A stretch of DNA of 64,000 bases from Curvibacter microcysteis (GCF_028649455.1 NZ_JAQSIO010000007.1:62001-126000); one strand, 5' to 3'. Numbered from the stretch's first letter, positions 40,488 through 51,866 are shown. Made by a program: numbers and translations. The notes: generated by a model not told the origin, from the sequence alone.

Positions 40488-41698
40488 ACCACCTGACCCA
40501 ACTTGAAAATCGGCAGGTACATCGAGACCACGATGCCCCCAATGATGGAGCCCAACACCACGATGATGATGGGCTCCATGAGGCTGGACAGGCCCGCCAC
40601 CATGTCGTCGACTTCGGCTTCATAAAAATCGGCTGCTTTGCCCAGCATGTGATCGATCGACCCCGATTCTTCGCCGATCGCGCACATCTGCAGCACCATG
40701 GACGGGAACACATTGGCATTGGTCATGGCGGCTGTCAGGCTGGTGCCGGTGGACACCTCTTGCTGGATGCGCTCTGTGGCCATCGCGTACACCGAATTGC
40801 CCGAGGCGCCACCGACCGAGTCCAATGCCTCGACCAAGGGCACGCCCGCCGCAAACATGGTCGACAGCGTGCGCGTCCAACGCGCGATACAAGACTTGTT
40901 GATCAGCGCGCCAAAAATCGGGATGCGCAAGAGCAGCCGGTCCATGGCCATCTGCACCTTTTCATTGCGCCGCCAGGCTTGCATGAAGAAGTAAAAGCCA
41001 CCGCCCATGGCGCCAAAAATCAACCACCACCATTGGACAAAGAACTCGCTCATCGCGATCACGAACAATGTGGGGGCGGGCAGATCGGCGCCAAAGGAAG
41101 AGAAGACCTGTTTGAAGGCCGGGATCACGAAAATCATGATCACCACCACCACCACGAAGGCCACCACGATCACCGAGATCGGGTACATCAGGGCGGATTT
41201 GATCTTGGACTTGATGGCCTCGGTTTTTTCCATGTAGATCGCCAGGCGATCGAGCAGGGATTCCAGGATACCGGCCGCTTCGCCGGCTTCGATCAGGTTG
41301 CAGTAGAGGTCATCGAAGTACATCGGGTACTTGCGAAAGGCCCCACTCAAAGACGTCCCGGTTTCCACGTCCGAGCGCACATCGTTGAGCAGCTTGGTGA
41401 CGCTGGGGTTGGCATTGCCCCGGCCCACGATGTCAAAGGTTTGCAGCAGCGGCACGCCGGCCTTCATCATGGTGGCCAACTGGCGTGTGAACAAGGCGAT
41501 GTCTTTGGGCTTGATCTTCTTGCCCGAGCGCATCTTGCGCTTCTTGATTTTGGTGGGAAGCACCCCTTGGCGACGCAGCGAGGCCTGCACCTGGTTCTCA
41601 CCCGCCGCGCGCAATTCACCGCGCACGGGCTTGCCGTTGCGGTCCTTGCCCTCCCACTCGAAGACGAATTCTTTGATGTCTTTTTTGATCGTCGCCAT
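40484..41698 (-). CDS. pilC: Type IV pilus inner-membrane platform protein
   Basis: PilC is the inner-membrane platform on which pilins are assembled. The 404-residue protein has two GspF domains, each with a conserved glycine-rich pattern (GVPLLQTFDIVG and GVPLVEALDSVGGASGN), and three membrane helices (about 170-190, 220-240 and 375-400). It is 17 bases after pilB and overlaps pilD. Confidence 0.96.
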   Translation of the reverse strand: MATIKKDIKEFVFEWEGKDRNGKPVRGELRAAGENQVQASLRRQGVLPTKIKKRKMRSGKKIKPKDIALFTRQLATMMKAGVPLLQTFDIVGRGNANPSVTKLLNDVRSDVETGTSLSGAFRKYPMYFDDLYCNLIEAGEAAGILESLLDRLAIYMEKTEAIKSKIKSALMYPISVIVVAFVVVVVIMIFVIPAFKQVFSSFGADLPAPTLFVIAMSEFFVQWWWLIFGAMGGGFYFFMQAWRRNEKVQMAMDRLLLRIPIFGALINKSCIARWTRTLSTMFAAGVPLVEALDSVGGASGNSVYAMATERIQQEVSTGTSLTAAMTNANVFPSMVLQMCAIGEESGSIDHMLGKAADFYEAEVDDMVAGLSSLMEPIIIVVLGSIIGGIVVSMYLPIFKLGQVV

Positions 41699-41715
41699 TC
41701 AGTTCCCGGTCCGCT

Positions 41716-43449
41716 TTATTCGTTGGTCACTGCCAGAACTTCTTCCAAGGAGGTCATGCCCATTTTGACCTTGTGCAGCCCGGACTCTCGCAGGCTGCGC
41801 ACGCCCTCGGAGCGGGCTTGGGTGGCAATGTCCAGTGCACTGCCATCGCGCAAGATGATGCGTTGGATCTCTTCTGTGATGGGCATCACTTGGTAGATGC
41901 CCACCCGGCCTTTGTAGCCATTGTTGCAACTGGAGCAGCCCACGGGGCGGTAGGGAACCCAGCTGCCGTCGAGCTCGTCTTCCCGGAAGCCAGACTCCAG
42001 CAGGGTCTCGCGCGGGATGTCGACGGCTGCTTTGCAATTGGGGCACAGCCGGCGCGCCAGGCGTTGGGCTGTGATCAAGATCACGCTGGAGGCGATGTTG
42101 AAAGGCGCGATCCCCATGTTGCGCATGCGCGTCAAGGTGGTGGGCGCGTCGTTGGTGTGCAGGGTCGACAGCACCAAGTGGCCGGTCTGGGCGGCCTTGA
42201 TTGAGATGTCTGCGGTCTCCAGGTCACGAATTTCGCCGACCATGATGATGTCGGGATCTTGGCGCAGAAAGGACTTGAGAGCCGCCGCAAAGGTCAGTCC
42301 GGCCTTTTCATTGACATTGACCTGATTGACCCCGGGCAGGTTGATTTCGGAGGGGTCCTCGGCTGTGGCGATGTTCACCCCAGGCTTGTTCAGCAGGTTC
42401 AGGCAGGTGTACAGCGACACGGTTTTGCCCGAGCCTGTGGGGCCGGTGACCAAAATCATGCCGTAAGGGCGGCCAATGGCTTGCATCAGGCGCTCTTTTT
42501 CCTCGGGCTCATAGCCCAGGGCCTCAATGCCGAGTTTGGCACTGCTCGGGTCCAAGATCCGGATCACGATCTTTTCGCCGAACAAGGTCGGCAAAGTGCT
42601 GACCCGGAAGTCGATCACCCGATCGGCCCCGATCTTGAGTTTCATGCGCCCGTCTTGCGGCACACGCTTTTCCGAGATGTCCAGGCGAGAGATCACCTTG
42701 ATGCGCGAGGCCAGCTTGTCCTTGATCGCAATGGGTGGCGAAGCAATTTCGCGCAGCTCGCCATCGATGCGGAAACGCACCCGGTAGTGGTGCTCGTAGG
42801 GCTCAAAGTGCAAATCGGAGGCGCGCATATTGAACGCGTCGAGCAGCATCTTGTGCAGGAATTTGACGATGGGAGCGTCTTCGACTTCGGCGGTGTTGGT
42901 CTCAGCCACCTCGTCAGCCAGCACCGGCTCATCGTCGAATTGGAACTCACCGCCGGTGCCAATGATGCTGTCCATGGCTTCTGCGGCCGACAGCGTCGTG
43001 GCCTCCACCATTTTGGACAGCTTGTCGTACTCGGCAATGATCCAGTCCACGCCCATCTGGGTGGAGAACTTGATCTTCTCGACCACCTCCTGATCGGAGG
43101 GGTCTGCCGTGGCAATGATCAAGCGGTTGCTGCGCTTGCTCAGCACCAGGATGCGGTAAGCCTGGCAGATCTTGGGGTCCAGCAAGTCTTTGGGCAGGCG
43201 CTGCGGATCGATCGCATCCAAATCCAGCAGCGGTGCCGTGAAGGCGACCGACATGGTGTGCGCCAAATCGGCGGCGGACACCGCCCCTGAGGCCATCAGC
43301 TCGGCGATGAAGCTGGTGCGGTGCGTCAACGCCTTCTGATAAATCTCTTCTGCCGCTTTTTGGGCCAGTTTGCCGGCAGTGATCAGCGCCCGGCCCAGGC
43401 CGGGCAGGGCAACGGTAGACGTTCTGTTGGCTGGTTCGACAGCGGCCAT
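41716..43449 (-). CDS. pilB: Type IV pilus assembly ATPase PilB
   Basis: PilB is the hexameric ATPase that powers pilus extension. The 577-residue protein has an N-terminal MSHE/GspE-N-like domain (about 30-160), Walker A GPTGSGKT near residue 338, the Asp box, Walker B IIMVGEIRD and a zinc tetracysteine formed by CPNC and CSSC near 470-510. The pilB-pilC-pilD order is standard. Few Shine-Dalgarno features are visible before its ATG. Confidence 0.96.
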   Translation of the reverse strand: MAAVEPANRTSTVALPGLGRALITAGKLAQKAAEEIYQKALTHRTSFIAELMASGAVSAADLAHTMSVAFTAPLLDLDAIDPQRLPKDLLDPKICQAYRILVLSKRSNRLIIATADPSDQEVVEKIKFSTQMGVDWIIAEYDKLSKMVEATTLSAAEAMDSIIGTGGEFQFDDEPVLADEVAETNTAEVEDAPIVKFLHKMLLDAFNMRASDLHFEPYEHHYRVRFRIDGELREIASPPIAIKDKLASRIKVISRLDISEKRVPQDGRMKLKIGADRVIDFRVSTLPTLFGEKIVIRILDPSSAKLGIEALGYEPEEKERLMQAIGRPYGMILVTGPTGSGKTVSLYTCLNLLNKPGVNIATAEDPSEINLPGVNQVNVNEKAGLTFAAALKSFLRQDPDIIMVGEIRDLETADISIKAAQTGHLVLSTLHTNDAPTTLTRMRNMGIAPFNIASSVILITAQRLARRLCPNCKAAVDIPRETLLESGFREDELDGSWVPYRPVGCSSCNNGYKGRVGIYQVMPITEEIQRIILRDGSALDIATQARSEGVRSLRESGLHKVKMGMTSLEEVLAVTNE

Positions 43450-43581
43450 GAAGCGGAGGAGGGATGCTCAGGAAGGAAAAAATGCATCCTATCATCGCTC
43501 AGAGCCAACCGACTGTAAATGCGGCCTGGAGGGGAGGGAAGGTGCAACGATGCGTTGCGATATGTGAAAAATGTTGGATCT

Positions 43582-43658
43582 TGGTCGGGGTGAGAGGATT
43601 CGAACCTCCGGCCTCTACGTCCCGAACGTAGCGCTCTACCAGGCTAAGCTACACCCCG
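43582..43658 (-). tRNA. tRNA-Pro (anticodon CGG)
   Basis: On the minus strand a 77-base cloverleaf has acceptor CGGGGTG with CACCCCG, a D-arm AGCTTAGCCTGGTAGAGC, anticodon loop TTCGGGA giving CGG (CCG codons), the GGTTCGAATCC T-arm and an encoded CCA. It lies alone between pilB and the DUF2799 gene. Confidence 0.96.
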
Positions 43659-43801
43659 ACTGTCCTACATTTTTGAGCTGCGTAGCCCAAGATGCGTGCT
43701 GCCAAAGTCCCAATGCTGAGTTTGGGTTTGGATGGCCCTGATTCAAATCTGATTCAAGGCCTGTTCAGCGAAGCCGCTTATTGTAGCAAATCTTTTTGCA
43801 G

Positions 43802-43829
43802 AAAAAAAGCAGCGGCTCGAGTCAACCGC
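43802..43829 (-). terminator. Terminator after the DUF2799 gene
   Basis: Read on the minus strand, GCGGTT and AGCCGC (43829-43812) form a 6-bp stem with one G-T pair and a 6-base loop, followed three bases later by seven T residues (43808-43802). Confidence 0.5.
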
Positions 43830-43849
43830 CTGGCTGCGGGCTCTGGGCC

Positions 43850-44389
43850 TCAGCGCAGTCGGTCCAGTTGCCACTCCGCGTCGCGCAATCTGTCCCGCGC
43901 ACGGCGTGTTTTGCGGTCTTCGTCCTCAAGTTCGTCGCGGATTTTGCGTCGATCTTCATCCTTGTTGCTTGCTTTCAAGCGACGCTCCAGCTCGTCGCGC
44001 CGGCGTTCGCGCTGGTTGATCTGTTGGCGTGCGTCATAGACCTCTCGGCCCAGGCTGAAGCGTCGGCGAAATTCGAGGTCGATGGGGGCGGGGCACACGC
44101 CCTGGTAACTTTTGCCGTTCAGGCCCAGTTGCACGGCGTTGTCCAGGCGGCAGTAGCTTTGCAGGCCTTGGTCGCGGCCTTGCAGGTAGGCGCGGCTGTC
44201 TGGGGTCACTCGGGCTTCGGCGCAGTCTTGTGTGCGTGCATTGAGTGTGGACAAGGGTTCGCCAGCCAAGCCGTCGCGCAGCCCCACTTCATTCCAGCGT
44301 GCGTACTTGCACTCATCTGCGCTCATGGTGGCGCACCCATGGAGCAAGAACACCATCAGGAGGGCCGTGAGGCCGTGAAGTACGCGCAT
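43850..44389 (-). CDS. DUF2799 lipoprotein
   Basis: This 179-residue protein has a lipoprotein signal with lipobox LHGC near residue 18 and a DUF2799 domain, with the pattern CKYARWNEVGLRDG and then RDQGLQSYC-type repeats. The last 60 residues are highly charged and probably coiled-coil. The start at 44389 places a normal signal peptide first; an ATG 17 codons upstream would add basic residues. Location is probably the outer membrane; function unknown. Confidence 0.82.
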   Translation of the reverse strand: MRVLHGLTALLMVFLLHGCATMSADECKYARWNEVGLRDGLAGEPLSTLNARTQDCAEARVTPDSRAYLQGRDQGLQSYCRLDNAVQLGLNGKSYQGVCPAPIDLEFRRRFSLGREVYDARQQINQRERRRDELERRLKASNKDEDRRKIRDELEDEDRKTRRARDRLRDAEWQLDRLR

Positions 44390-44494
44390 AAATGTCCCCG
44401 TAACAATTTGATGCATTCTAGGTCGGATGCATCGCCTCAAAGGGGTGTTGCGGGTGGGATGGGCGCCAGCGTTAGAGCCGGCGCTGGTCGAGGT

Positions 44495-45496
44495 TCATGT
44501 GCGTCGTTCGAGCAACTGGGCGGCCAGTTGGTGCATGCCTGCCGTGTAGGCATTGCTGGGCAGTTGTTCCAGCGCTGTCATGGCGCGCTGAGCCTCTGCG
44601 GCGGCGGCGGCTTGGGTGGCTTCCAGGGCGCCCGTGCTGCGCACGATCTCGATGATTTGGGGCAGCTTCTCTGTTTCGCCGTGCTCAATGGCGTGGCGAA
44701 TCGTCTGGGCCTGTTCGGCGCTACCGCGCTGCATGCCGATGATCAGTGGCAGGGTGGCCTTGCCCTCGCGCAGGTCGTCGCCGATGTTCTTGCCCATCTC
44801 GGCGCTGTTGCCTGCGTAGTCCAGAACGTCGTCAATGACTTGGAAGGCGGTTCCCAGTGCTTGGCCGTAGGTGGCGCAAGCTTCCTCGACTTCGCTGGAT
44901 GAGTGGGTCAGGATGGCTGCCAATCGGGAGCTGGCTTCAAACAATTTGGCGGTTTTCGAGCGGATCACACGCAAGTAGGCTGCTTCATCGAGCGAAGCGT
45001 CGTGCATGTTCATCAGCTGCAGCACCTCGCCCTCGGCAATCACATTGGTCGCGTCAGCCAGGGTTTGCATGATGCGCATGTCATTGGCGTCCACCATCAT
45101 CTGGAACGCCCGCGAGTAGAGGAAATCGCCGACCAGAACGCTGGCGGGGTTTCCGAAGGCCTCGTTGGCGGTGGCGCGGCCTCGGCGCAAGGTGGATTCA
45201 TCGACGACATCGTCGTGCAGCAAGGTGGCGGTGTGGATGAACTCCACCACGGCGGCCAGGTTGTGGTGCTGCGTGCCTTGGTAATTCAGTGCGCCGGCTG
45301 TCAGGAGCAGCAGGGCGGGGCGCAGGCGCTTGCCGCCGGCGGCAATGATGTACTGGGAAATTTGCCCGACCAGGGGGACGCTGGAGTCGAGCCTGTGGGC
45401 GATGACTTTGTCGACCTCCCCCATGTCCCGGGCGATCAGTTCAAGGGCGGAAGCGGCGGTGTGAGGGGTGGCGGTCAAGGTGGCGGGCTCTTTCAA
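44495..45496 (-). CDS. ispB: Octaprenyl diphosphate synthase (polyprenyl synthase)
   Basis: IspB makes the long isoprenoid side chain of ubiquinone by repeated condensation of isopentenyl diphosphate. The 333-residue protein has the first aspartate-rich motif LLHDDVVDESTLRRG, GDFLYSRAF, and the second motif FQVIDDVLDYAG. It is divergent from rplU, which is the standard arrangement. The exact chain length cannot be read from sequence. Confidence 0.93.
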   Translation of the reverse strand: MKEPATLTATPHTAASALELIARDMGEVDKVIAHRLDSSVPLVGQISQYIIAAGGKRLRPALLLLTAGALNYQGTQHHNLAAVVEFIHTATLLHDDVVDESTLRRGRATANEAFGNPASVLVGDFLYSRAFQMMVDANDMRIMQTLADATNVIAEGEVLQLMNMHDASLDEAAYLRVIRSKTAKLFEASSRLAAILTHSSSEVEEACATYGQALGTAFQVIDDVLDYAGNSAEMGKNIGDDLREGKATLPLIIGMQRGSAEQAQTIRHAIEHGETEKLPQIIEIVRSTGALEATQAAAAAEAQRAMTALEQLPSNAYTAGMHQLAAQLLERRT

Positions 45497-45563
45497 GTTG
45501 CGAAATTATAGGAAGCCCCCGCCATGCTCCCGGCTGAACGCTTGAGCAGTCCTTTTGCGCCGC

Positions 45564-45592
45564 TTGGCAATTCGTTGCTTTCATGCTAAAGT
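45564..45592 (+). promoter_or_regulatory. Putative rplU-rpmA promoter
   Basis: TTGGCA (45564-45569) and TAAAGT (45587-45592) have an ideal 17-base spacer. The predicted start near 45599 gives a leader of about 44 bases before rplU, whose Shine-Dalgarno is AAAGAGG. Confidence 0.6.
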
Positions 45593-45642
45593 CTAGGGCT
45601 CTACGGAATTCTCCGGTAGAGCTTCAATTCAAAGAGGTTTAC

Positions 45643-45954
45643 ATGTACGCGGTCATAAAAACCGGCGGCAAGCAATATCGTGTTGCTGCTGGCGAAAAAA
45701 TTAAAGTAGAACAGATTGCTGCGGACGTAGGCCAGGAAATCGTGATTGACCAAGTTCTGGCTGTCGGCAACGGCGCTGAACTCAAGGTTGGCACGCCCCT
45801 GGTGTCCGGCGCTACCGTCACGGCTACCGTCGTGTCGCACGGCAAGCACGACAAGGTTCGCATCTTCAAGATGCGTCGTCGTAAGCACTATCAAAAGCGT
45901 CAAGGTCACCGTCAGCAGTTCACCGAACTGCAAATCGGCGCGATTGCAGGCTAA
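45643..45954 (+). CDS. rplU: 50S ribosomal protein L21
   Basis: L21 binds 23S rRNA in the large subunit. The 103-residue protein starts [20 protein letters not shown] and contains the [16 protein letters not shown] signature near the end. The ATG at 45643 follows AAAGAGG; the upstream in-frame ATG at 45583 is not used. It is 12 bases before rpmA. Confidence 0.98.
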   Translation: MYAVIKTGGKQYRVAAGEKIKVEQIAADVGQEIVIDQVLAVGNGAELKVGTPLVSGATVTATVVSHGKHDKVRIFKMRRRKHYQKRQGHRQQFTELQIGAIAG

Positions 45955-45966
45955 GGAGTACGGGTC

Positions 45967-46227
45967 ATGGCACAGAAAAAAGGCGGCGGCTCTACGCGAA
46001 ACGGGCGCGATTCCAAGCCCAAAATGCTCGGTGTGAAGGCTTTCGGCGGTGAACTGATCAGCGCTGGCTCCATCATCGTTCGCCAACGTGGCACCCGCTT
46101 CCACGCTGGTTCCAACGTCGGTATCGGCAAGGACCACACCTTGTTCGCCCTGGTTGAAGGCCATGTGTCCTTCGCCACCAAAGGCGCACTGAACAAGCAC
46201 ACGGTCAACGTGACGCCGGCAGCCTGA
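45967..46227 (+). CDS. rpmA: 50S ribosomal protein L27
   Basis: L27 reaches the peptidyl-transferase centre of the large subunit. The 86-residue protein begins [19 protein letters not shown], with no N-terminal peptide to be cleaved (as found in some Firmicutes), and contains [19 protein letters not shown]. It follows rplU and ends 32 bases before an intrinsic terminator. Confidence 0.98.
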   Translation: MAQKKGGGSTRNGRDSKPKMLGVKAFGGELISAGSIIVRQRGTRFHAGSNVGIGKDHTLFALVEGHVSFATKGALNKHTVNVTPAA

Positions 46228-46259
46228 GTCTGACGACTCGGTCGCAGCGAGACCTGTCG

Positions 46260-46286
46260 AAGCCCCGCTTGGTCGGGGCTTTTTTC
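46260..46286 (+). terminator. rplU-rpmA intrinsic terminator
   Basis: AAGCCCCG (46260-46267) and CGGGGCTT (46274-46281) form a perfect 8-bp stem with a 6-base loop, and the right arm runs into a TTTTTTT tract. It separates the ribosomal-protein genes from obgE. Confidence 0.85.
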
Positions 46287-46307
46287 GTTGGGACCCCTTT
46301 TTTGTAA

Positions 46308-47390
<1,083 letters not shown>

Positions 47391-47445
47391 TCCGCTTTAT
47401 CTTCTATTGCCAACAAGTGCCAGCCGGTGCTGGCCGCTGGTCTCA

Positions 47446-48582
47446 ATGACTCAAAAAATTGCTTCGGGTGTATTGGCGGATGCGCGTCGCATTGTCGTCA
47501 AGGTGGGCTCCAGCCTCGTGACCAACGAAGGCCGTGGCCTGGATGAGGCGGCCATTGGCGAATGGTGCCGTCAACTGGCAGCGCTGGTGCGCGATGGCCG
47601 CGAGGTCGTGATGGTGTCCAGTGGCGCCATCGCTGAGGGCATGAAGCGCTTGGGGTGGTCCACCCGTCCCAAAGAAGTGCATGAACTTCAGGCGGCTGCG
47701 GCCGTGGGGCAGATGGGCCTGGCTCAGATGTACGAGACCAAGCTGCGAGAGCAGGGTCTGGGCAGCGCCCAGGTGCTGCTGACCCATGCTGACCTGGCTG
47801 ACCGCGAGCGGTATCTCAACGCCCGTTCCACCTTGCTCACCTTGTTGCGCCTGCAGGTGGTGCCGGTGATCAATGAGAACGACACGGTCGTGAACGACGA
47901 AATCAAGTTCGGCGACAACGACACCCTGGGCGCCCTGGTTGCCAACTTGGTGGAAGCGGATGCCTTGGTGATCCTGACCGACCAAAAAGGCCTTTACACC
48001 GCAGACCCGCGGCGCGACCCTGCCGCCGAGTTCGTGCATGAAGCCAAGGCTGGCGACCCAGCCCTGGAGGCCATGGCGGGCGGCGCTGGCTCCAGCATTG
48101 GCCGTGGTGGCATGATCACCAAGATCCTTGCGGCCAAGCGTGCAGCGGGCTCAGGTGCCTCGACCGTCATTGCCTGGGGTCGTGAGCCTGATGCGCTGGT
48201 GCGTCTGACCCAAGGTCAAGCCATTGGCACGCTTTTGGTGGCACAAACGGCCAAGAACCAGGCGCGCAAGCAATGGATGGCCGACCACCTGCAAATGCGC
48301 GGTGCGGTATGTGTCGATGCCGGCGCGGCAGCCAAGCTGCGCGATGAGGGCAAGAGCCTGTTGCCCATTGGCATGACGGCGGTTGAGGGCGAGTTCTCCC
48401 GTGGCGACGTGATCGCCATCAAAGACCCGTCGGGCGCTGAGATTGCCCGGGGTTTGGCCAATTACGCGAGCGCTGAGGCGCGGCTCATGTGTCGCAAGGC
48501 CTCATCTGAATTTGAAAAGCTGTTGGGCTATGCGGCTGAACCCGAGATGGTGCACCGTGATAACTTGGTGGTACAGCGCTGA
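47446..48582 (+). CDS. proB: Glutamate 5-kinase
   Basis: ProB phosphorylates glutamate in the first step of proline synthesis and is feedback-inhibited by proline. The 378-residue protein has the amino-acid kinase domain ([10 protein letters not shown] at the start, [17 protein letters not shown] in the middle) and a C-terminal PUA domain (about 285-365), the full-length bacterial form. The ATG at 47446 is chosen over a TTG at 47407. proA is not in this window. Confidence 0.96.
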   Translation: MTQKIASGVLADARRIVVKVGSSLVTNEGRGLDEAAIGEWCRQLAALVRDGREVVMVSSGAIAEGMKRLGWSTRPKEVHELQAAAAVGQMGLAQMYETKLREQGLGSAQVLLTHADLADRERYLNARSTLLTLLRLQVVPVINENDTVVNDEIKFGDNDTLGALVANLVEADALVILTDQKGLYTADPRRDPAAEFVHEAKAGDPALEAMAGGAGSSIGRGGMITKILAAKRAAGSGASTVIAWGREPDALVRLTQGQAIGTLLVAQTAKNQARKQWMADHLQMRGAVCVDAGAAAKLRDEGKSLLPIGMTAVEGEFSRGDVIAIKDPSGAEIARGLANYASAEARLMCRKASSEFEKLLGYAAEPEMVHRDNLVVQR

Positions 48583-48601
48583 ACACGCTGTGGCCAGAAA
48601 C

Positions 48602-48640
48602 AAAAAGAACACCTGGCAGTCGCTGCGAGGTGTTCTTTTT
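48602..48640. terminator. Bidirectional terminator between proB and rppH
   Basis: A perfect 13-bp inverted repeat, AAAAAGAACACCT (48602-48614) with AGGTGTTCTTTTT (48628-48640), has T-rich ends in both directions and a 13-base loop. It ends both convergent genes. Confidence 0.88.
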
Positions 48641-48662
48641 TCATGGGCCTGAGGTCTTGCCT

Positions 48663-49328
48663 TCAGTGGGGGTTGGCACCATCCGGAGGGAGGTTCTCCA
48701 GTTGCTGAGAACTCACCCGAGGGTCAGGCTCGAAGGTCGCGCCGGGCGGCAGTTCGTAGCACGCCGAAGGAGGCAATCGCGAGGAATGCAGATCCATGCC
48801 TCCGTCGTTGTCCCGGGTGCGCATGCCACCGCGCAAAAAACGATTGCGGGGTTCCGGGCGCGGCAGAAAGCGGGCCAACTCGGTGAGCGCCATTTCATAC
48901 ACGCCGCGTTTGAACTCCACCACCACATCCAGTGGCACCCAGTAGTCGTTCCAGCGCCAGGCATCGAACTCAGGGTGGTTGGTGGCACGCAGGTTCAGGT
49001 CCCAGTCGTGACCCATCAACTGCAACAAATACCAGATTTGCTTTTGACCCTTGTAGTGGCCTCGAGCATCTCTGCGGATGTACCGGTCGGGCACCTCATA
49101 GCGCAACCAATCCCGGGTGCGGGCAACGATGCGAACATGCTCCGGATGGAGCCCCACTTCTTCGTGCAATTCCCGAAACATGGCCTGCTCAGGGCTTTCG
49201 CCCCGGTCAATGCCTCCTTGTGGGAATTGCCAGCTGTGGGTCCGGATGCGCTTGCCCCAGAACACCTGGTTCTTATGGTTGAGCAGGATGATGCCGACGT
49301 TCGGCCTAAAGCCGTCCCGGTCAAGCAT
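48663..49328 (-). CDS. rppH: RNA pyrophosphohydrolase
   Basis: RppH removes pyrophosphate from mRNA 5' ends to start decay. The 221-residue protein has the NUDIX box [22 protein letters not shown] (positions 34-55) and typical WKGRYRRD-like context [20 protein letters not shown]. Residues after about 155 form a Pro/Arg-rich extension not needed for the fold and longer than in E. coli (176 aa). The start [13 protein letters not shown] matches the family. Confidence 0.92.
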   Translation of the reverse strand: MLDRDGFRPNVGIILLNHKNQVFWGKRIRTHSWQFPQGGIDRGESPEQAMFRELHEEVGLHPEHVRIVARTRDWLRYEVPDRYIRRDARGHYKGQKQIWYLLQLMGHDWDLNLRATNHPEFDAWRWNDYWVPLDVVVEFKRGVYEMALTELARFLPRPEPRNRFLRGGMRTRDNDGGMDLHSSRLPPSACYELPPGATFEPDPRVSSQQLENLPPDGANPH

Positions 49329-49420
49329 AATCAAACCCCAAATTTTTAAACTGAGTCCATTATGCACGGCGCTGCACGTGTCACAAGAGGACTGTCCCCC
49401 GAACCCCCCGTATTGCCCCC

Positions 49421-51166
49421 ATGAAAGCCTCCCAATTCTTCATTTCCACCCTCAAGGAAGCACCGGCCGATGCGGAGGTGGTCAGCCACAAACTCATGAC
49501 GCGCGCCGGCATGATCAAAAAGCTCGGTGCTGGGGTGTACAACTACATGCCCATCGGCCTGCGCGTGATCCGCAAGGTCGAAGCCATCGTGCGCGAAGAG
49601 ATGAACCGCGCTGGGGCCATTGAGGTCACCATGCCGGTGGTGCAACCGGCCGAGCTGTGGCAGGAGACCGGGCGTTTCGAAAAAATGGGCCCCGAGTTGC
49701 TGCGCATCAAGGACCGGCACGACCGCGACTTTGTCATCCAGCCGACCTCTGAAGAGGTGGTGACCGACATCGCGCGTCAGGAGCTGCGCAGCTACAAGCA
49801 GCTGCCGAAGAACTTCTACCAAATCCAGACCAAGTTCCGCGACGAGCGCCGTCCGCGTTTTGGCCTGATGCGCGGGCGCGAGTTCATCATGAAGGACGCC
49901 TACAGCTTTGACCGCGACCAAGCCAGCGCCAAGGCCAGTTACCAGGTCATGGCCCAGGCCTACCGCCGCATTTTTGACCGCTTCGGCCTGACCTACCGCG
50001 CCGTGGCGGCCGACAGCGGCGCCATTGGCGGCGACTTGAGCGAAGAATTTCAGGTGATTGCCGCCACGGGCGAAGACGCCATCGTCTACTGCCCCAGCAG
50101 CGACTACGCCGCCAACATCGAAAAGGCCGAGGCCCTGGCCCCGGCCGGCCCGCGCCCGGCGCCGACCCAAGCACTGACCAAGACCGCAACCCCGGGCAAA
50201 AGCACTTGTGCCGATGTGGCCGAGCTGCTGGGCCTGCCGCTGGCGCAAACGGTCAAGTCGCTGGTGCTGGCCACCGACACCTTGAACGAGCACGGCGAAG
50301 TGGCCAAGAGCCAGGTCTGGCTGCTGCTGCTGCGCGGCGACCACGACATGAACGAAGTCAAGGTCGGCAAGCTGCCCGGCATGGAGGGCGGTTTCCGCTT
50401 TGCTACCGTGGCCGAGATCGAAGACCATTTTGGCTGCAAGCCCGGCTACCTGGGCCCGCTGAACCTGCAAAAGCCCGTCAAAGTGGTGGCCGACCGCGAA
50501 GTCGCCGTGCTGGCCGACTGGGTCTGCGGCGCCAATGAGGTCGATTTCCACCTGACCGGCGTGAACTGGGGCCGTGACCTGCCCGAGCCCGAACTGGTGG
50601 CCGACCTGCGCAATGTGGTGGCGGGCGATGCCTCGCCCGACGGCCAAGGCGTGCTGGCGATCGAGCGCGGCATTGAAGTCGGCCACGTCTTCTACCTGGG
50701 CACCAAGTACTCCAAGGCCATGAACGCCACCTTCCTGGGTGAAGACGGCAAGCCGGCCCATTTTGAGATGGGCTGCTACGGCATTGGCGTGACGCGCCTT
50801 CCGGCCGCCGCCATCGAGCAAAACCACGACGAGCGCGGCATCATCTGGCCCGACGCGATCGCCCCCTTCACCGTGGTGATCTGCCCCATCGGCATGGACC
50901 GCAGCGCCGAGGTCAAGGCCGCTGCCGAGAAGCTGCACGACGAACTCGCCGCCCTGGGCGTGGATGTGCTGCTGGATGACCGTGGCGAGCGCCCGGGCGC
51001 CATGTTTGCTGATTGGGAACTGATCGGCGTGCCGCACCGCGTGGTGCTGTCCGACCGGGGCCTGAAAGAAGGCCAGGTTGAGTACCAGCACCGCCGTGAC
51101 ACGGCGGCCAGCAAGGTTTCTGCCGCGGAGCTGCTGTCCTTCCTGAAGGAGCGCGTGGTCCTCTGA
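49421..51166 (+). CDS. proS: Prolyl-tRNA synthetase
   Basis: ProS charges tRNA-Pro. The 581-residue class II synthetase has motif 1 near [22 protein letters not shown]-type segment (positions 67-88), motif 2 [26 protein letters not shown] (positions 146-171), an inserted YbaK-type editing domain (about 225-400) that removes Ala-tRNA-Pro, and an anticodon-binding domain at the end. It is the bacterial-type enzyme. tRNA-Pro(CGG) lies 6 kb away. Confidence 0.97.
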   Translation: MKASQFFISTLKEAPADAEVVSHKLMTRAGMIKKLGAGVYNYMPIGLRVIRKVEAIVREEMNRAGAIEVTMPVVQPAELWQETGRFEKMGPELLRIKDRHDRDFVIQPTSEEVVTDIARQELRSYKQLPKNFYQIQTKFRDERRPRFGLMRGREFIMKDAYSFDRDQASAKASYQVMAQAYRRIFDRFGLTYRAVAADSGAIGGDLSEEFQVIAATGEDAIVYCPSSDYAANIEKAEALAPAGPRPAPTQALTKTATPGKSTCADVAELLGLPLAQTVKSLVLATDTLNEHGEVAKSQVWLLLLRGDHDMNEVKVGKLPGMEGGFRFATVAEIEDHFGCKPGYLGPLNLQKPVKVVADREVAVLADWVCGANEVDFHLTGVNWGRDLPEPELVADLRNVVAGDASPDGQGVLAIERGIEVGHVFYLGTKYSKAMNATFLGEDGKPAHFEMGCYGIGVTRLPAAAIEQNHDERGIIWPDAIAPFTVVICPIGMDRSAEVKAAAEKLHDELAALGVDVLLDDRGERPGAMFADWELIGVPHRVVLSDRGLKEGQVEYQHRRDTAASKVSAAELLSFLKERVVL

Positions 51167-51191
51167 CGGCCCGTGATGTGAGGGTGTGCCC

Positions 51192-51827
51192 ATGCTGATG
51201 TCGAGGCGGCAAAGCCTGCTGCCCTTGCTCGCCGGTTCCTGCCTGGGCTGGGCTGTGCCTTCAGCGCGGGCAGGCTCGCAGGTCGAAGAGCCTTTGGCCG
51301 ACTCGGTGCGCACGGCCCTGAGTTCGGCCGTGCTGCAGCAAGGCGCGCCCGTGCCCGAGTTTGCAGACACGGCGGCTCGCCTGGTCTATCTGCGCTGGCT
51401 GGGGGCCATGAGTGACCGCCTCTGGCACAAAAAGCCCGATTGGTTGGTCCGCAAGGAGTTCCTGCAGACCGTGTGGTACGAGAGCCGCCGTGCCGGCCTG
51501 GACACCTCCCTGGTGTTGGGTCTGATCCAAGTCGAGAGCAATTTCCGCAAGTTCGCCGTTTCGTCCGTGGGCGCGCGGGGCTACATGCAGGTCATGCCGT
51601 TCTGGACCCGGGTGATCGGCGACGGCGACGCCGGCAAGCTGTTTCACCTGCAGACGAATTTGCGTTTTGGCTGTGTCATCCTGCGTCACTACCTGGACCG
51701 CGAGCAGGGCGACGTCTACATGGCTCTGGGGCGCTACAACGGCAGCCGGGGCAAGCCGCAGTACCCGAATGCCGTGTTCGGCGCCCAGCGCAACTGGGTT
51801 TACAGCGACGCACCCAACAAGGCTTGA
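51192..51827 (+). CDS. Lytic transglycosylase, SLT domain
   Basis: This periplasmic enzyme probably cuts peptidoglycan glycan strands to 1,6-anhydro ends. The 211-residue protein has a signal peptide (MLMSRRQSLLPLLAGSCLG..., with two arginines, cleavage near residue 26) and an SLT domain with the catalytic glutamate in GLIQVESNFRKFAVSS, the GARGYMQVMPFW motif and RYNGSRG. A GTG at 51186 is an alternative start. It follows proS by 25 bases. Confidence 0.9.
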   Translation: MLMSRRQSLLPLLAGSCLGWAVPSARAGSQVEEPLADSVRTALSSAVLQQGAPVPEFADTAARLVYLRWLGAMSDRLWHKKPDWLVRKEFLQTVWYESRRAGLDTSLVLGLIQVESNFRKFAVSSVGARGYMQVMPFWTRVIGDGDAGKLFHLQTNLRFGCVILRHYLDREQGDVYMALGRYNGSRGKPQYPNAVFGAQRNWVYSDAPNKA

Positions 51828-51843
51828 GGACTTCGACCTCGCT

Positions 51844-51861
51844 CCGGCCAGGCGCGGCCGG
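51844..51861. terminator. Hairpin between convergent genes
   Basis: CCGGCC (51844-51849) and GGCCGG (51856-51861) form a 6-bp stem with a 6-base loop in the 39-base gap between the transglycosylase and CNNM genes. No T-run. Confidence 0.3.
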
Positions 51862-51866
51862 GGGCC

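Noticed and set aside
49346-51370. A 674-residue minus-strand open frame opposite proS
   Set aside because: Shadow of proS; composition is typical of reversed GC-rich coding sequence.
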